A stretch of 64,000 bases of DNA from Streptomyces sp. DI166 (lineage in GTDB: Bacteria > Actinomycetota > Actinomycetes > Streptomycetales > Streptomycetaceae): NCBI RefSeq assembly GCF_900091315.1, contig NZ_FLSP01000004.1, positions 105,401 through 169,400 on the forward strand, read 5' to 3'. The position numbers and the translations under genes are program-made. Position 1 is the first letter of the stretch, and each line of letters opens with the position of its first letter. Under the pieces are notes generated by a model, which worked only from the letters and a program-made list of their open reading frames with translations, did no database searches and was not told the DNA's origin. Positions 18,225 through 25,913 of this stretch are shown in pieces.

Positions 18225-19586
18225 TCATACCGCCGGGACGCAGCGGCCGTCCTCGGTGCGGTAGTTCCACTTGGCGCCGTCGCGGACCAGTTCGCGGGCC
18301 GCGGCGACGAAGCGGTCCACGTGCTCGTCGGGGGTGCCGGCGCCGAAGCTGACGCGGATGGCGTTCAGGGACTTCTCGCCGGGAGCCGCCTCGGGGGCCC
18401 CGCACTCGCCCTGGGTCTGCGGGTCGCTGCCGAGCAGGGTGCGCACCAGGGGGTGGGCGCAGAACAGACCGTCGCGCACCCCGATGCCGTACTCGGCGGA
18501 GAGGGCGGCGGCGAAGTGTGAGCTGTTCCAGCCCTCGACGACGAAGGACAGCACACCCACGCGCGGGGCGTCGTCGCCGAAGAGGGAGAGGAAGCGGACC
18601 TCGGGCACGTCCGCGAGACCCTCGCGGACCTTCTCGATCAGGTACCGCTCGCGGGCCACCAGGGTGTCGAACCCGGCCTCGGTGAGGGCCTTGCAGGCCG
18701 AGGCGATGGAGTAGGCGCCGATGACGTTCGGGGAGCCCGCCTCGTGCCGCGCGGCGCTCTCGTGCCACTCCACGTCCACTCCCCCGTCCGCGCGCCGGGT
18801 CACCTTGCGGCTGGCGCCGCCGCCCGCCAGGTACGGCCGCGCCTCCCGCAGCCAGTCGGCGCGTCCCGCGAGCACGCCGGAGCCGAAGGGGGCGTACAGC
18901 TTGTGCCCGGAGAAGGCGACCCAGTCGACGTCGAGGTCCTGGACGGAGACCGGGTGGTGCGGGGCGAGCTGGGCGGCGTCGAGGACGATCCGGGCGCCGT
19001 GCGCGTGCGCGGCGGCGGCCAGCTCCCGCACCGGCCACAGCTCGCCGGTGACGTTGGAGGCGCCGGTGACGCAGACCAGGGCCGGTCCGTGCGGGTCCCG
19101 GTCGGCGAGGGCCCGCTCCAGGGTTGCCACGGCCTGCTCGGGGGTGCGCGGGGCGTCCAGGTAGGTGACCTCGGCGTCCTGCCAGGGCAGCAGCGAGGCG
19201 TGGTGCTCGGTCTCGAAGACGAAGACCTGGCAGCCGGCCGGCAGCACGGCGGCCAGCAGGTTCAGCGAGTCGGTGGTGGACCGGGTGAAGACCAGCTGGT
19301 CGTCGGCGCGGCAGTCGAGGAACTCGGCGACGGTCCTGCGGGCGTTCTCGAACAGGTCGGTGGACAGCTGCGAGAGGTACCCGGCGCCCCGGTGGACGCT
19401 GCCGTAGTACGGGGCGTAGGCGGCCACGTCGTCCCAGACGCGCTGGAGCGCGGGGGCGCTGGCGGCGTAGTCGAGCGCGGCGTAGGTGACCTCGCCGCCG
19501 GTGACGAGCGGGACGGTGACATCCCGCCCCAGAACGGGCAGCGGGGCACAAACGGAACGGTCGGAGGCAGCGGTGAGGACGGACAT
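18225..19586 (-). CDS. Class V aminotransferase / cysteine-desulfurase-like PLP enzyme under SAM-IV control
   Basis: A 453-residue PLP enzyme of fold type I. ALDYAASAPALQRVWDDV opens the domain, TRSTTDSLNLLAAVL binds phosphate, VLDAAQLAPHHPV gives the Asp that contacts the pyridine, and VAFSGHKLYAPFG holds the Schiff-base Lys229. The small domain ends in IRVSFGAGTPDEHVDRFV. It resembles SufS/CsdA enzymes, and a Cys in GLFCAHPLV could be the mobile catalytic Cys. The upstream SAM-IV riboswitch points to sulfur-amino-acid metabolism, for example Cys or selenocysteine lyase activity. GGGAGC precedes the ATG at 19586. Confidence 0.85.
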   Translation of the reverse strand: MSVLTAASDRSVCAPLPVLGRDVTVPLVTGGEVTYAALDYAASAPALQRVWDDVAAYAPYYGSVHRGAGYLSQLSTDLFENARRTVAEFLDCRADDQLVFTRSTTDSLNLLAAVLPAGCQVFVFETEHHASLLPWQDAEVTYLDAPRTPEQAVATLERALADRDPHGPALVCVTGASNVTGELWPVRELAAAAHAHGARIVLDAAQLAPHHPVSVQDLDVDWVAFSGHKLYAPFGSGVLAGRADWLREARPYLAGGGASRKVTRRADGGVDVEWHESAARHEAGSPNVIGAYSIASACKALTEAGFDTLVARERYLIEKVREGLADVPEVRFLSLFGDDAPRVGVLSFVVEGWNSSHFAAALSAEYGIGVRDGLFCAHPLVRTLLGSDPQTQGECGAPEAAPGEKSLNAIRVSFGAGTPDEHVDRFVAAARELVRDGAKWNYRTEDGRCVPAV

Positions 19587-19674
19587 GGCGAAGCTCCCGT
19601 GAAAGGACGGCGCGCAGAGCGCAGCGCGAAGTGAAGGAAGGAAAGGGGGTACGCGGAGGCGGGGCTCGGCGGCC

Positions 19675-19695
19675 CTATCGCATTCGCTTGCTCAC
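19675..19695 (-). CDS. Candidate six-residue leader peptide (MSKRMR) after the SAM-IV riboswitch
   Basis: GTG AGC AAG CGA ATG CGA TAG begins at 19695 with GAGGGAG six nt upstream, a stronger ribosome-binding site than most genes nearby. It lies between the riboswitch and the aminotransferase start, with 88 nt following to the ATG. The upstream strand TTCGAGGG overlapping this site can pair with CTCTCGAA next to the aptamer, so its access could switch with SAM. Translation is not proven. Confidence 0.5.
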   Translation of the reverse strand: MSKRMR

Positions 19696-19735
19696 GGAAG
19701 ACTCCCTCGAACGACCAGGACCCCTGGTTTCGAGA

Positions 19736-19856
19736 GGGGTCCGCGCTTGCCGCAGACCTCGCTGCCTACGGCCTGGTCTTCACCCGGGGCACCCCGCCAC
19801 GGACGGAGGGTTGCCGGACAGTCGGCCGGGGCCTCATGACTGTCACTCATGACCTG
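19736..19856 (-). promoter_or_regulatory. SAM-IV riboswitch aptamer
   Basis: Reading leftward from 19856, the element starts GGTCATGAGTGACAG and continues GGCCCCGGCC, ACTGTCCGGCAACCCTCC, GGCGGGGTGCCCCGGGTGA and AGACCAGG. It ends GGCAAGCGCGGACCCC. These are the invariant blocks of the actinobacterial SAM-IV class, including the CCGGCAACC internal loop and GGGTGA-GACC closing strand. It lies in the leader of the class V aminotransferase and would lower its expression when S-adenosylmethionine is abundant. Confidence 0.95.
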
Positions 19857-19880
19857 GTACAGGAACCTAGGGCAAAAGAT

Positions 19881-19918
19881 CGCCGTCCCGCAACCCGAGT
19901 CCGGATTGCGGGACGGCG
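19881..19918 (-). terminator. Intrinsic terminator after trpD
   Basis: A perfect 13-bp stem, CGCCGTCCCGCAA against TTGCGGGACGGCG, closes a 12-nt loop 12 nt beyond the trpD stop. In the direction of transcription it is followed by ATCTTTTGCC, giving a short T-run. It insulates trpD from the riboswitch that starts at 19856. Confidence 0.9.
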
Positions 19919-19930
19919 ACACCTGACGTC

Positions 19931-20995
19931 TTACGCGTTGCTGGCGGCGACCCAGCGCTCCAGGGTCCGCTTGGCGGACCCCGAGTCGATCGACTCCGCC
20001 GCCTTCGCCATACCGGCCCGGATCTGCTCGGCCAGCGGCTCCTCGGTGGGGTGCAGGGCCACCAGGGCGGCCGCCGAGTTGAGCAGGACGGCGTCCCGGA
20101 CGGGGCCGGTCTCGCCGTTCAGCAGGCGCCGGGCCACATCGGCGTTGTACGAGGCGTCGGCGCCGCGCAGCGCCTCCACCGGGACGAGGTCGATGCCGAC
20201 CTCACGGGGGTCGAAGGTCTCCTCGACGACCTTGCCGTCGCGGACGATCCAGACCCGGGAGGTCGAGGTGGTGGTCAACTCGTCGAGGCCGTCGTCGCCG
20301 CGGAACACCAGGGAGGAGTTGCCGCGCTCGGCGAACACGCCCGCCACGATCGGCGCCATCCGCGGATCGGCGACGCCGACCGCCTGCGCCCGTACCCGGG
20401 CCGGGTTGGTGAGCGGGCCGAGCACGTTGAAGACGGTCCGGATGCCCAACTGCCCGCGCGCGGCGCCCGCGTGACGCATCGCCGGATGGAACTTGGCCGC
20501 GAAGCAGAAGGTGATCCCGGCCTCCTCGGCCACCTGGGGCACCCGGGCCACCGGCAGTTCCAGGTTCACCCCGAGCTTCTCCAGCACGTCCGAGGAGCCG
20601 GAGGCGGAGGAGGCGGCCCGGTTGCCGTGCTTGACGACCTTGGCGCCCGCGCCGGCCACCACGATCGCGGACATGGTGGAGATGTTGACGGTCTTGGCGC
20701 CGTCGCCGCCGGTACCGACGATGTCGACGGTGTCGCCGGACACCTCGATGACGTTCGCGTGCTCGTACATCGTGCGGACGAAACCGGTGATCTCCTCCAC
20801 CGTCTCGCCCTTGGCCCGCAGCGCCACCACGAACCCGGCGATCTGCGCGTCGGTCGCCTCGCCGCGCATGATCAGGTCCATCGCCCAGGCCGTGTCGTCG
20901 GCGCCGAGGTCCCGCCCCTCCAGCAGACCGTTCAGCAGCAGGGGCCAGGAGCGGCCCGCCGCGGTGTCGCCTCCAGCGGGGGTCACAGCGCTCAT
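19931..20995 (-). CDS. trpD: Anthranilate phosphoribosyltransferase
   Basis: A 354-residue cytoplasmic enzyme that joins anthranilate and PRPP to N-phosphoribosylanthranilate, the second committed step of tryptophan synthesis. Seen are the N-terminal helical domain ([28 protein letters not shown]), the PRPP loop [35 protein letters not shown] and the [22 protein letters not shown] segment. The ATG at 20995 follows AGGAGCGG; an upstream in-frame ATG lacks such a site. Here it is a lone trp gene, not next to other trp genes, flanked by strong terminators on both sides. Confidence 0.95.
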   Translation of the reverse strand: MSAVTPAGGDTAAGRSWPLLLNGLLEGRDLGADDTAWAMDLIMRGEATDAQIAGFVVALRAKGETVEEITGFVRTMYEHANVIEVSGDTVDIVGTGGDGAKTVNISTMSAIVVAGAGAKVVKHGNRAASSASGSSDVLEKLGVNLELPVARVPQVAEEAGITFCFAAKFHPAMRHAGAARGQLGIRTVFNVLGPLTNPARVRAQAVGVADPRMAPIVAGVFAERGNSSLVFRGDDGLDELTTTSTSRVWIVRDGKVVEETFDPREVGIDLVPVEALRGADASYNADVARRLLNGETGPVRDAVLLNSAAALVALHPTEEPLAEQIRAGMAKAAESIDSGSAKRTLERWVAASNA

Positions 20996-21077
20996 AAGGC
21001 CGCTCCTGAGTGTCGTAGCAGAGTGTCCGCCCCGGTACACGGGGTTGTGCTCCCACCCTATCCAGCCGGGGGCACGG

Positions 21078-21116
21078 AGAAGGGCCCCCGTCCGACAACC
21101 GGACGGGGGCCCTTCT
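21078..21116 (-). terminator. Strong 17-bp-stem terminator after qcrB
   Basis: AGAAGGGCCCCCGTCCG (21078-21094) pairs perfectly with CGGACGGGGGCCCTTCT around loop ACAAC. It lies 24 nt beyond the qcrB stop and upstream of trpD, ending the ctaE-qcrCAB transcript. There is no long T-run. Confidence 0.85.
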
Positions 21117-21139
21117 ACCGCGCGTGGCGAGCGCAGCGA

Positions 21140-22777
21140 TCAGTGGTGGCCGTGGCCGCTCGTGATCTCCTTGTACTCCTCGACGGTCGGCTTCGGAATC
21201 TGGGACTCCTCGCCGTAGTACGCCTTGCTGAGCTTGGCGCGCAGCTTCTCGGTGCCCTTCACCTTGCGCTCGACGCCGTTCTCGTCGACCGTCGGGCCGA
21301 TCTCGACCGGCTTGTACTGCTCGTGCGCGGTGAGGGTGTGCAGCGCGTCCTGGCTGAGCGGCTCGTGCACCTCGATGAACTCACCGTGCGGCAGGCGCTT
21401 GATGATGCCGGACTCGCGTCCGTGCAGCACCTTGTCCTTGTCCCGGCGCTGCAGGCCGAGGCAGATCCGCTTGGTGACGATGAAGGCGACGACCGGGCCG
21501 ACGAAGAACGCGATCCGGACGAACCAGGTGATGGCGTTGATCGACAGGTGGAAGTGGGTGGCCCACAGGTCGTTTCCACCACCGATCAGCAGGACCATGT
21601 ACCAGGTGATCCAGGCGACACCGAAGGCCGTGCGGGTCGGGGCGTTGCGCGGGCGGTCCAGGATGTGGTGCTCGCGCTTGTCGCCGGTGACCCAGGACTC
21701 GATGAACGGGTAGACCGCGATCGCGACCAGGACCAGCGGGAAGATCATCAGCGGGATGAACACACCCAGGACGAGCGTGTGGCCCCAGAAGTTGATCTCC
21801 CAGCCCGGCATGACACGGATCAGGCCCTCGGAGAAGCCCATGTACCAGTCGGGCTGGGCGCCGGTGGACACCTGGTCCGGACGGTACGGGCCGAGCGCCC
21901 AGATGGGGTTGATCGTGGCGATCGCCGAGATGACCGCGATGACACCGAAGACCAGGAAGAAGAAGCCTCCGGCCTTGGCCATGTAGACCGGCAGCAGCGG
22001 CATGCCGACGACGTTCTTGTTCGTCTTGCCCGGACCCGCGTACTGCGTGTGCTTGTGGTAGACGACCAGGATCAGGTGGCCGACCACCAGACCGAGCATG
22101 ATGCCCGGCAGCAGCAGGATGTGGACCGAGTAGAAGCGCGCCACGAAGTCGCCGCCCGGGAACTCCCCGCCGAACAGGAAGAACGCCAGGTAGGTACCGA
22201 CGATCGGCACGGACAGGACCGCGCCCTCCATGAAGCGGACACCGGTGCCGGAGAGCAGGTCGTCCGGGAGCGAGTAACCGGTGAAGCCGGTGAACATGCC
22301 GAGGACGAACAGCAGGAAGCCGAAGACCCAGTTGATCTCGCGCGGCTTGCGGAACGCGCCGGTGAAGAAGACGCGCATCATGTGCACGAACATGCCCGCG
22401 AGGAAGATCAGCGCGGCCCAGTGGTGGATCTGCCGGATGAGCAGACCGCCACGGACGTCGAAGGAGATGTGCAGCGTGGAGCTGAACGCCTCCGACATCA
22501 GCTGGCCCTGCAGCGGGACGTAGCTGCCGTGGTACTCCACCTCGTTCATCGACGGGTGGAAGAACAGCGTCAGGTACACACCCGTGAGGATGATGATGAT
22601 GAAGCTGTAGAGGCAGACCTCACCCAGCATGAACGACCAGTGGTCGGGGAAGATCTTGCGCATGTTGGCCTTGGCCAGGCCGTAGATGCCCAGCCGGCCG
22701 TCGGCCCAGTCGGCGACGCGCTCGCCGGCCGGCGCCTTCCCGCGTGCGCGGGACTCAGTGGTCTCTGTAGTGCTCAT
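21140..22777 (-). CDS. qcrB: Cytochrome bc1 complex cytochrome b subunit
   Basis: A 545-residue integral membrane subunit carrying hemes bL and bH and the quinol sites of the actinobacterial bc1 complex. It oxidises menaquinol and passes electrons to QcrA and QcrC. The heme-binding helix LHISFDVRGGLLIRQIHHWAALIFLAGMFVHMMR region, VFFTGAFRKPREINW and the Qo-site equivalent of PEWY (QPDWYMGF) are visible. It has the C-terminal extension typical of actinobacteria (VHEPLSQDALHTLTAHEQY). The start ATG overlaps the qcrA stop by 4 nt, showing tight coupling in the order ctaE-qcrC-qcrA-qcrB. Confidence 0.97.
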   Translation of the reverse strand: MSTTETTESRARGKAPAGERVADWADGRLGIYGLAKANMRKIFPDHWSFMLGEVCLYSFIIIILTGVYLTLFFHPSMNEVEYHGSYVPLQGQLMSEAFSSTLHISFDVRGGLLIRQIHHWAALIFLAGMFVHMMRVFFTGAFRKPREINWVFGFLLFVLGMFTGFTGYSLPDDLLSGTGVRFMEGAVLSVPIVGTYLAFFLFGGEFPGGDFVARFYSVHILLLPGIMLGLVVGHLILVVYHKHTQYAGPGKTNKNVVGMPLLPVYMAKAGGFFFLVFGVIAVISAIATINPIWALGPYRPDQVSTGAQPDWYMGFSEGLIRVMPGWEINFWGHTLVLGVFIPLMIFPLVLVAIAVYPFIESWVTGDKREHHILDRPRNAPTRTAFGVAWITWYMVLLIGGGNDLWATHFHLSINAITWFVRIAFFVGPVVAFIVTKRICLGLQRRDKDKVLHGRESGIIKRLPHGEFIEVHEPLSQDALHTLTAHEQYKPVEIGPTVDENGVERKVKGTEKLRAKLSKAYYGEESQIPKPTVEEYKEITSGHGHH

Positions 22778-23829
22778 CCGCGCTCCCAGAAGGCAGGACC
22801 GACGGGCTCCTCGAAGTCGCCGAGCGCTTCGAGGTACCCCTCGTCGTTCACGCCGATGCGCAGCTGCGGCAGGGCGTGACCGGCGGGACCGAAGATCACT
22901 CGGGCACCGTCGGACAGGTCGAAGGTGGACTGGTGGCAGGGGCACAGGGCGTGGTGCGTCTGCTGCTCGTACAGGGAGATCGGGCAACCCACGTGGGTGC
23001 AGATCTTCGAGTACGCCACGATGCCCTCGTGCGACCACTCAAGCTCGCGCTTGTCCTTGATGTTGTCCGGCTGGATCCGGACGATCATCAGGGCGGCCTT
23101 GGCGATCTCCTTCTGGAAGTCGTGGTCGTGCTCCTCCAGGCCCTCCGGCTTGGCGAAGGTGAGGGAACCGACGACGACGTCCGAGGGACGCAGCGGCTCG
23201 TTGGTGTTCATGTTGACGAGCAGCTTGCCCTTGGACCACAGGGTGTGGCGGAGCTTGGTGCCGGGCAGCGGACCGAGGTCGCGCAGCAGGACGACACCGG
23301 AGAGCGGGAACAGGGCCAGCGCGCCGAACATCGTGTTGCGGATCAGCTTGCGACGGCCGAGCGCGGACTCCTTGGCGCCCTCCTTGAAGTCGGCCAGGAC
23401 CTTGGCCTTGACCTCAGGGGCGGAGGCGACCGGGTGCCGCTCCTCGGCGACCTCGACGTCCGACATCAGCGTGCGGGCCCAGTGGACCGCGCCGGCGCCG
23501 ATGCAGAACAGGGAGACGCCGAGCGTCATGCCGAGGGCGAAGTTCAGCGCGCTGATGTGACCCAGCGGCCAGATGTAGACCGACTGGTCGGCGTCGATCG
23601 CCACGTAGGAGGCGATGAAGCCGATGGTGGCCAGCATCGACACCGTGAACAGCAGGGCGACCGTGCGCTCGGACCGCTTGGCGGCCCGCTCGTCGATGTC
23701 CTGGATCCGGTGCTCGTGGGGCGGCAGACCGGGGTCCGCGAACGGGTCCTTGTCGTCCGCGACGCCTACCGCGCCGTGTGCGTCCTGCGCTGCGGGCAGG
23801 TTCTCTTCAGGAATGTCTTGGCTACTCAT
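22774..23829 (-). CDS. qcrA: Cytochrome bc1 complex Rieske iron-sulfur subunit
   Basis: A 351-residue Rieske protein. Three hydrophobic segments in the N-terminal half (about 55-75, 90-115, 165-185) match the three-helix actinobacterial form. The C-terminal domain holds the [2Fe-2S] ligands in CTHVGCPISLYEQ and CPCHQSTFDL. It accepts one electron from menaquinol at the QcrB Qo site and hands it to the diheme QcrC. The acidic N-terminus (MSSQDIPEENLPAAQDAHG) is cytoplasmic. Overlaps both neighbours by 4 nt. Confidence 0.97.
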   Translation of the reverse strand: MSSQDIPEENLPAAQDAHGAVGVADDKDPFADPGLPPHEHRIQDIDERAAKRSERTVALLFTVSMLATIGFIASYVAIDADQSVYIWPLGHISALNFALGMTLGVSLFCIGAGAVHWARTLMSDVEVAEERHPVASAPEVKAKVLADFKEGAKESALGRRKLIRNTMFGALALFPLSGVVLLRDLGPLPGTKLRHTLWSKGKLLVNMNTNEPLRPSDVVVGSLTFAKPEGLEEHDHDFQKEIAKAALMIVRIQPDNIKDKRELEWSHEGIVAYSKICTHVGCPISLYEQQTHHALCPCHQSTFDLSDGARVIFGPAGHALPQLRIGVNDEGYLEALGDFEEPVGPAFWERG

Positions 23830-24638
23830 GACTTCTTGGCCTTTGCGGTCCGAGCGGCGACCCAGACGGCGACCGCGATCAGCGCGCCGAGTCCGAAGAC
23901 CCAGGCGAACAGGCCCTCACTGACCGGACCGAGTCCGCCCAGCTCAAGACCACCGGGGCTCTCGGTGTCATCGCCGTTGACCGCGTCGAGGTAGGCGATG
24001 ATGTCCTTCTTGTTCTGCTCCGACAGGATCGTGTCGGGGAAGGAGGGCATGTTCTGCGGGCCGGTCTGCATGGCCTCGTAGATGTGCTTCGGGTCGACAC
24101 CCTCAAGGGACGGCGCGTACTTGCCGTGGGTCAGCGCGCCACCCTTGCCGGTGAAGTTGTGGCACTGCGCGCAGTTGGTGCGGAACAGGTCGCCACCCTT
24201 GGCGATGTCGGCACCCTCGGGGCCGTACTCCGCCTCGGTCGGAATGTTCGGACCGGCGCCCAGCGAGGCGATGTACGCCGCGAGCTGGTCGATCTCGGCC
24301 TGCGTGTAGACAACGTCCTTCCGCGGCACCTGGGCGCCCTGGGAGGTCGCCGCCGGCATACGGCCGGTGCCCACCTGGAAGTCCACGGCCGCGGCGCCGA
24401 CGCCCACCAGGCTCGGGCCGTCGGAGGTGCCCTGACCGCCGGTTCCGTGGCAGCTGGCGCAGCCGACGGCGTAGAGCTTCTTACCCTCGTCGATGGCGAG
24501 AGACTGGGCGGTTTCATCGGCCTGCGCCTTGCCCGTGGGCGCGACAAAGGCGTACAGCCCCCCAGTGGCCGCCAGCGCGAGGAGTAGGACGACGACCGCC
24601 GCCAGCGGATGGCGTCGTCGTGCGGAGAGCTTTTTCAC
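23826..24638 (-). CDS. qcrC: Cytochrome bc1 complex diheme cytochrome c subunit
   Basis: A 270-residue membrane-anchored cytochrome cc with an N-terminal helix, two heme c sites (GCASCHGTGGQG and NCAQCHNFTGKGG) and a C-terminal helix (GLFAWVFGLGALIAVAVWVAAR). Axial Met residues are likely in GRMPAATSQ and NMPSFPD. In actinobacteria this subunit replaces soluble cytochrome c and carries electrons directly to the Cu-A site of CtaC in a bc1-aa3 supercomplex. An 88-nt gap separates it from ctaE; otherwise the operon is contiguous. Confidence 0.97.
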   Translation of the reverse strand: MKKLSARRRHPLAAVVVLLLALAATGGLYAFVAPTGKAQADETAQSLAIDEGKKLYAVGCASCHGTGGQGTSDGPSLVGVGAAAVDFQVGTGRMPAATSQGAQVPRKDVVYTQAEIDQLAAYIASLGAGPNIPTEAEYGPEGADIAKGGDLFRTNCAQCHNFTGKGGALTHGKYAPSLEGVDPKHIYEAMQTGPQNMPSFPDTILSEQNKKDIIAYLDAVNGDDTESPGGLELGGLGPVSEGLFAWVFGLGALIAVAVWVAARTAKAKKS

Positions 24639-24726
24639 GGATTACCCCGGTGTCAGGATCTTCTGCGTCGATGCTTCTGGGATGTGCTGCTCGCGTGCCT
24701 GCTCGCAGCGCTCGGGACGGGCCCGG

Positions 24727-25347
24727 CTACTTGATCATGTAGATCGTGGCGAAGAGGCCGATCCAGACGACATCGACGAAGTGCCAGTAGTAGGACACGA
24801 CGATGGCGGCGGTCGCCTGCTCATGAGTGAACCTCTTGGCCGCGTACGTACGGCCGAGGACCAGCAGGAAGGCGATGAGGCCACCCGTCACGTGCAGGCC
24901 GTGGAAGCCGGTGGTCAGGTAGAAGACCGAGCCGTACGGATCCGAGGAGAGCGAGAGGCCCTCGTGCTTCACCAGCTCGGTGTACTCGTAGACCTGGCCA
25001 CCGATGAAGATCGCACCCATGACGAAGGTGACGATGAACCACATCCGGAGCTTCTTCACGTCACCGCGCTCGGCGGCGAACACGCCGAGCTGGCAGGTGA
25101 GGGAGGAGAGCACCAGGATCGTGGTGTTGGTAGCCGAGAAGGGGAAGTTCAGGAAGTCTGCCTTCTCCTTCCAGAACTCGGCTCCGGTCACCGATCGAAG
25201 GGTGAAGTACATCGCGAAGAGGGCCGCGAAGAACATCAGCTCGGAACTCAGCCAGATGATGGTTCCGACGCTGGTGAGGTTCGGCCGATTGACCGACGGG
25301 TGCGCGTGCCCGGTTTCTACTGTCGTTGCTGTCGCCACGACCGACAT
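24727..25347 (-). CDS. ctaE: Cytochrome c oxidase subunit III
   Basis: A 206-residue, five-helix subunit of the aa3 oxidase, first gene of the qcr operon as in other actinobacteria. Typical pieces are [50 protein letters not shown] and the C-terminal [21 protein letters not shown] with the conserved WHFVD. It stabilises the catalytic core. The ATG at 25347 lies inside a 21-bp palindrome, which may control the operon. Oxidase subunits I, II and IV are in a separate cluster 2 kb away. Confidence 0.96.
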   Translation of the reverse strand: MSVVATATTVETGHAHPSVNRPNLTSVGTIIWLSSELMFFAALFAMYFTLRSVTGAEFWKEKADFLNFPFSATNTTILVLSSLTCQLGVFAAERGDVKKLRMWFIVTFVMGAIFIGGQVYEYTELVKHEGLSLSSDPYGSVFYLTTGFHGLHVTGGLIAFLLVLGRTYAAKRFTHEQATAAIVVSYYWHFVDVVWIGLFATIYMIK

Positions 25348-25358
25348 TATGTCGGTCG
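25338..25358. promoter_or_regulatory. 21-bp palindrome spanning the ctaE start codon
   Basis: CGACCGACAT and its exact complement ATGTCGGTCG are separated by one T. The left arm ends at the ctaE start codon. Arms of 10 bp exceed chance for a site of this position and suggest an operator or an RNA hairpin that hides the start region of the respiratory operon. The binding factor is unknown; it does not match the Rex operator. Confidence 0.5.
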
Positions 25359-25492
25359 CTTATCCCGCCCTCACTCCGGGGGGTGCCGTTCGGAGTGTCT
25401 CCCTGCTCCATACCGGTGTTGACGTGGTGTTCAAGGGAGTAGCATCCGCCTCAACGGGCTTGTCCTTACGACGCTGACGTCACGGAGGAACC

Positions 25493-25894
25493 ATGCGGCC
25501 GACCGCCACGGTGCTGGTCTACAGCGACGACTCCAACACCCGCGAGCAGGTGCGGCTGGCCACCGGCAGGCGGCCCGCTCCCGATGTACCGCTGGTCGAG
25601 TTCGTGGAGTGCGCGACCCCGGCCGCCGTGCTCAAGGAGCTGGACAAGGGCGGTATCGACGTCTGCGTCCTGGACGGCGAGGCCGTGCCCATGGGGGGCA
25701 TGGGGATGTGCCGTCAGATCAAGGACGAGGTGTTCAACTGCCCGCCGGTGCTGCTGCTCATCGGGCGCCCGCAGGACGCCTGGCTGGCCACCTGGAGCCG
25801 CGCCGAGGCCGCGGTGACGCATCCGGTGGACCCGGTGGAGTTCGCCTCCGCCCTGGCCTCCCTGCTGCGCACCCAGCGGCTGCAGAGCGCCTAA
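25493..25894 (+). CDS. Receiver-like (pseudo response regulator) protein
   Basis: A 133-residue single-domain protein with the alternating beta-alpha pattern of a response-regulator receiver. TVLVYSDD offers the acidic pair and VCVLDGEA (about 58-65) the candidate phospho-Asp. The usual Lys before the final strand is replaced (AAVTHPVDPVEFASAL has His-Pro in place of Lys-Pro), so phosphorylation is doubtful. No output domain. GGAGGA precedes the ATG. A candidate promoter is TTGACG (25419) and TAGCAT (25440) with short 15-bp spacing. It lies between two respiratory clusters, suggesting but not proving a link. Confidence 0.75.
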   Translation: MRPTATVLVYSDDSNTREQVRLATGRRPAPDVPLVEFVECATPAAVLKELDKGGIDVCVLDGEAVPMGGMGMCRQIKDEVFNCPPVLLLIGRPQDAWLATWSRAEAAVTHPVDPVEFASALASLLRTQRLQSA

Positions 25895-25913
25895 TACGGG
25901 CGGCCGGGGGCAC

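Noticed and set aside
20051..22879. Plus-strand open frame of about 940 codons across trpD and qcrB
   Set aside because: It crosses two clear minus-strand genes and their terminator; its composition is typical of an antisense shadow.
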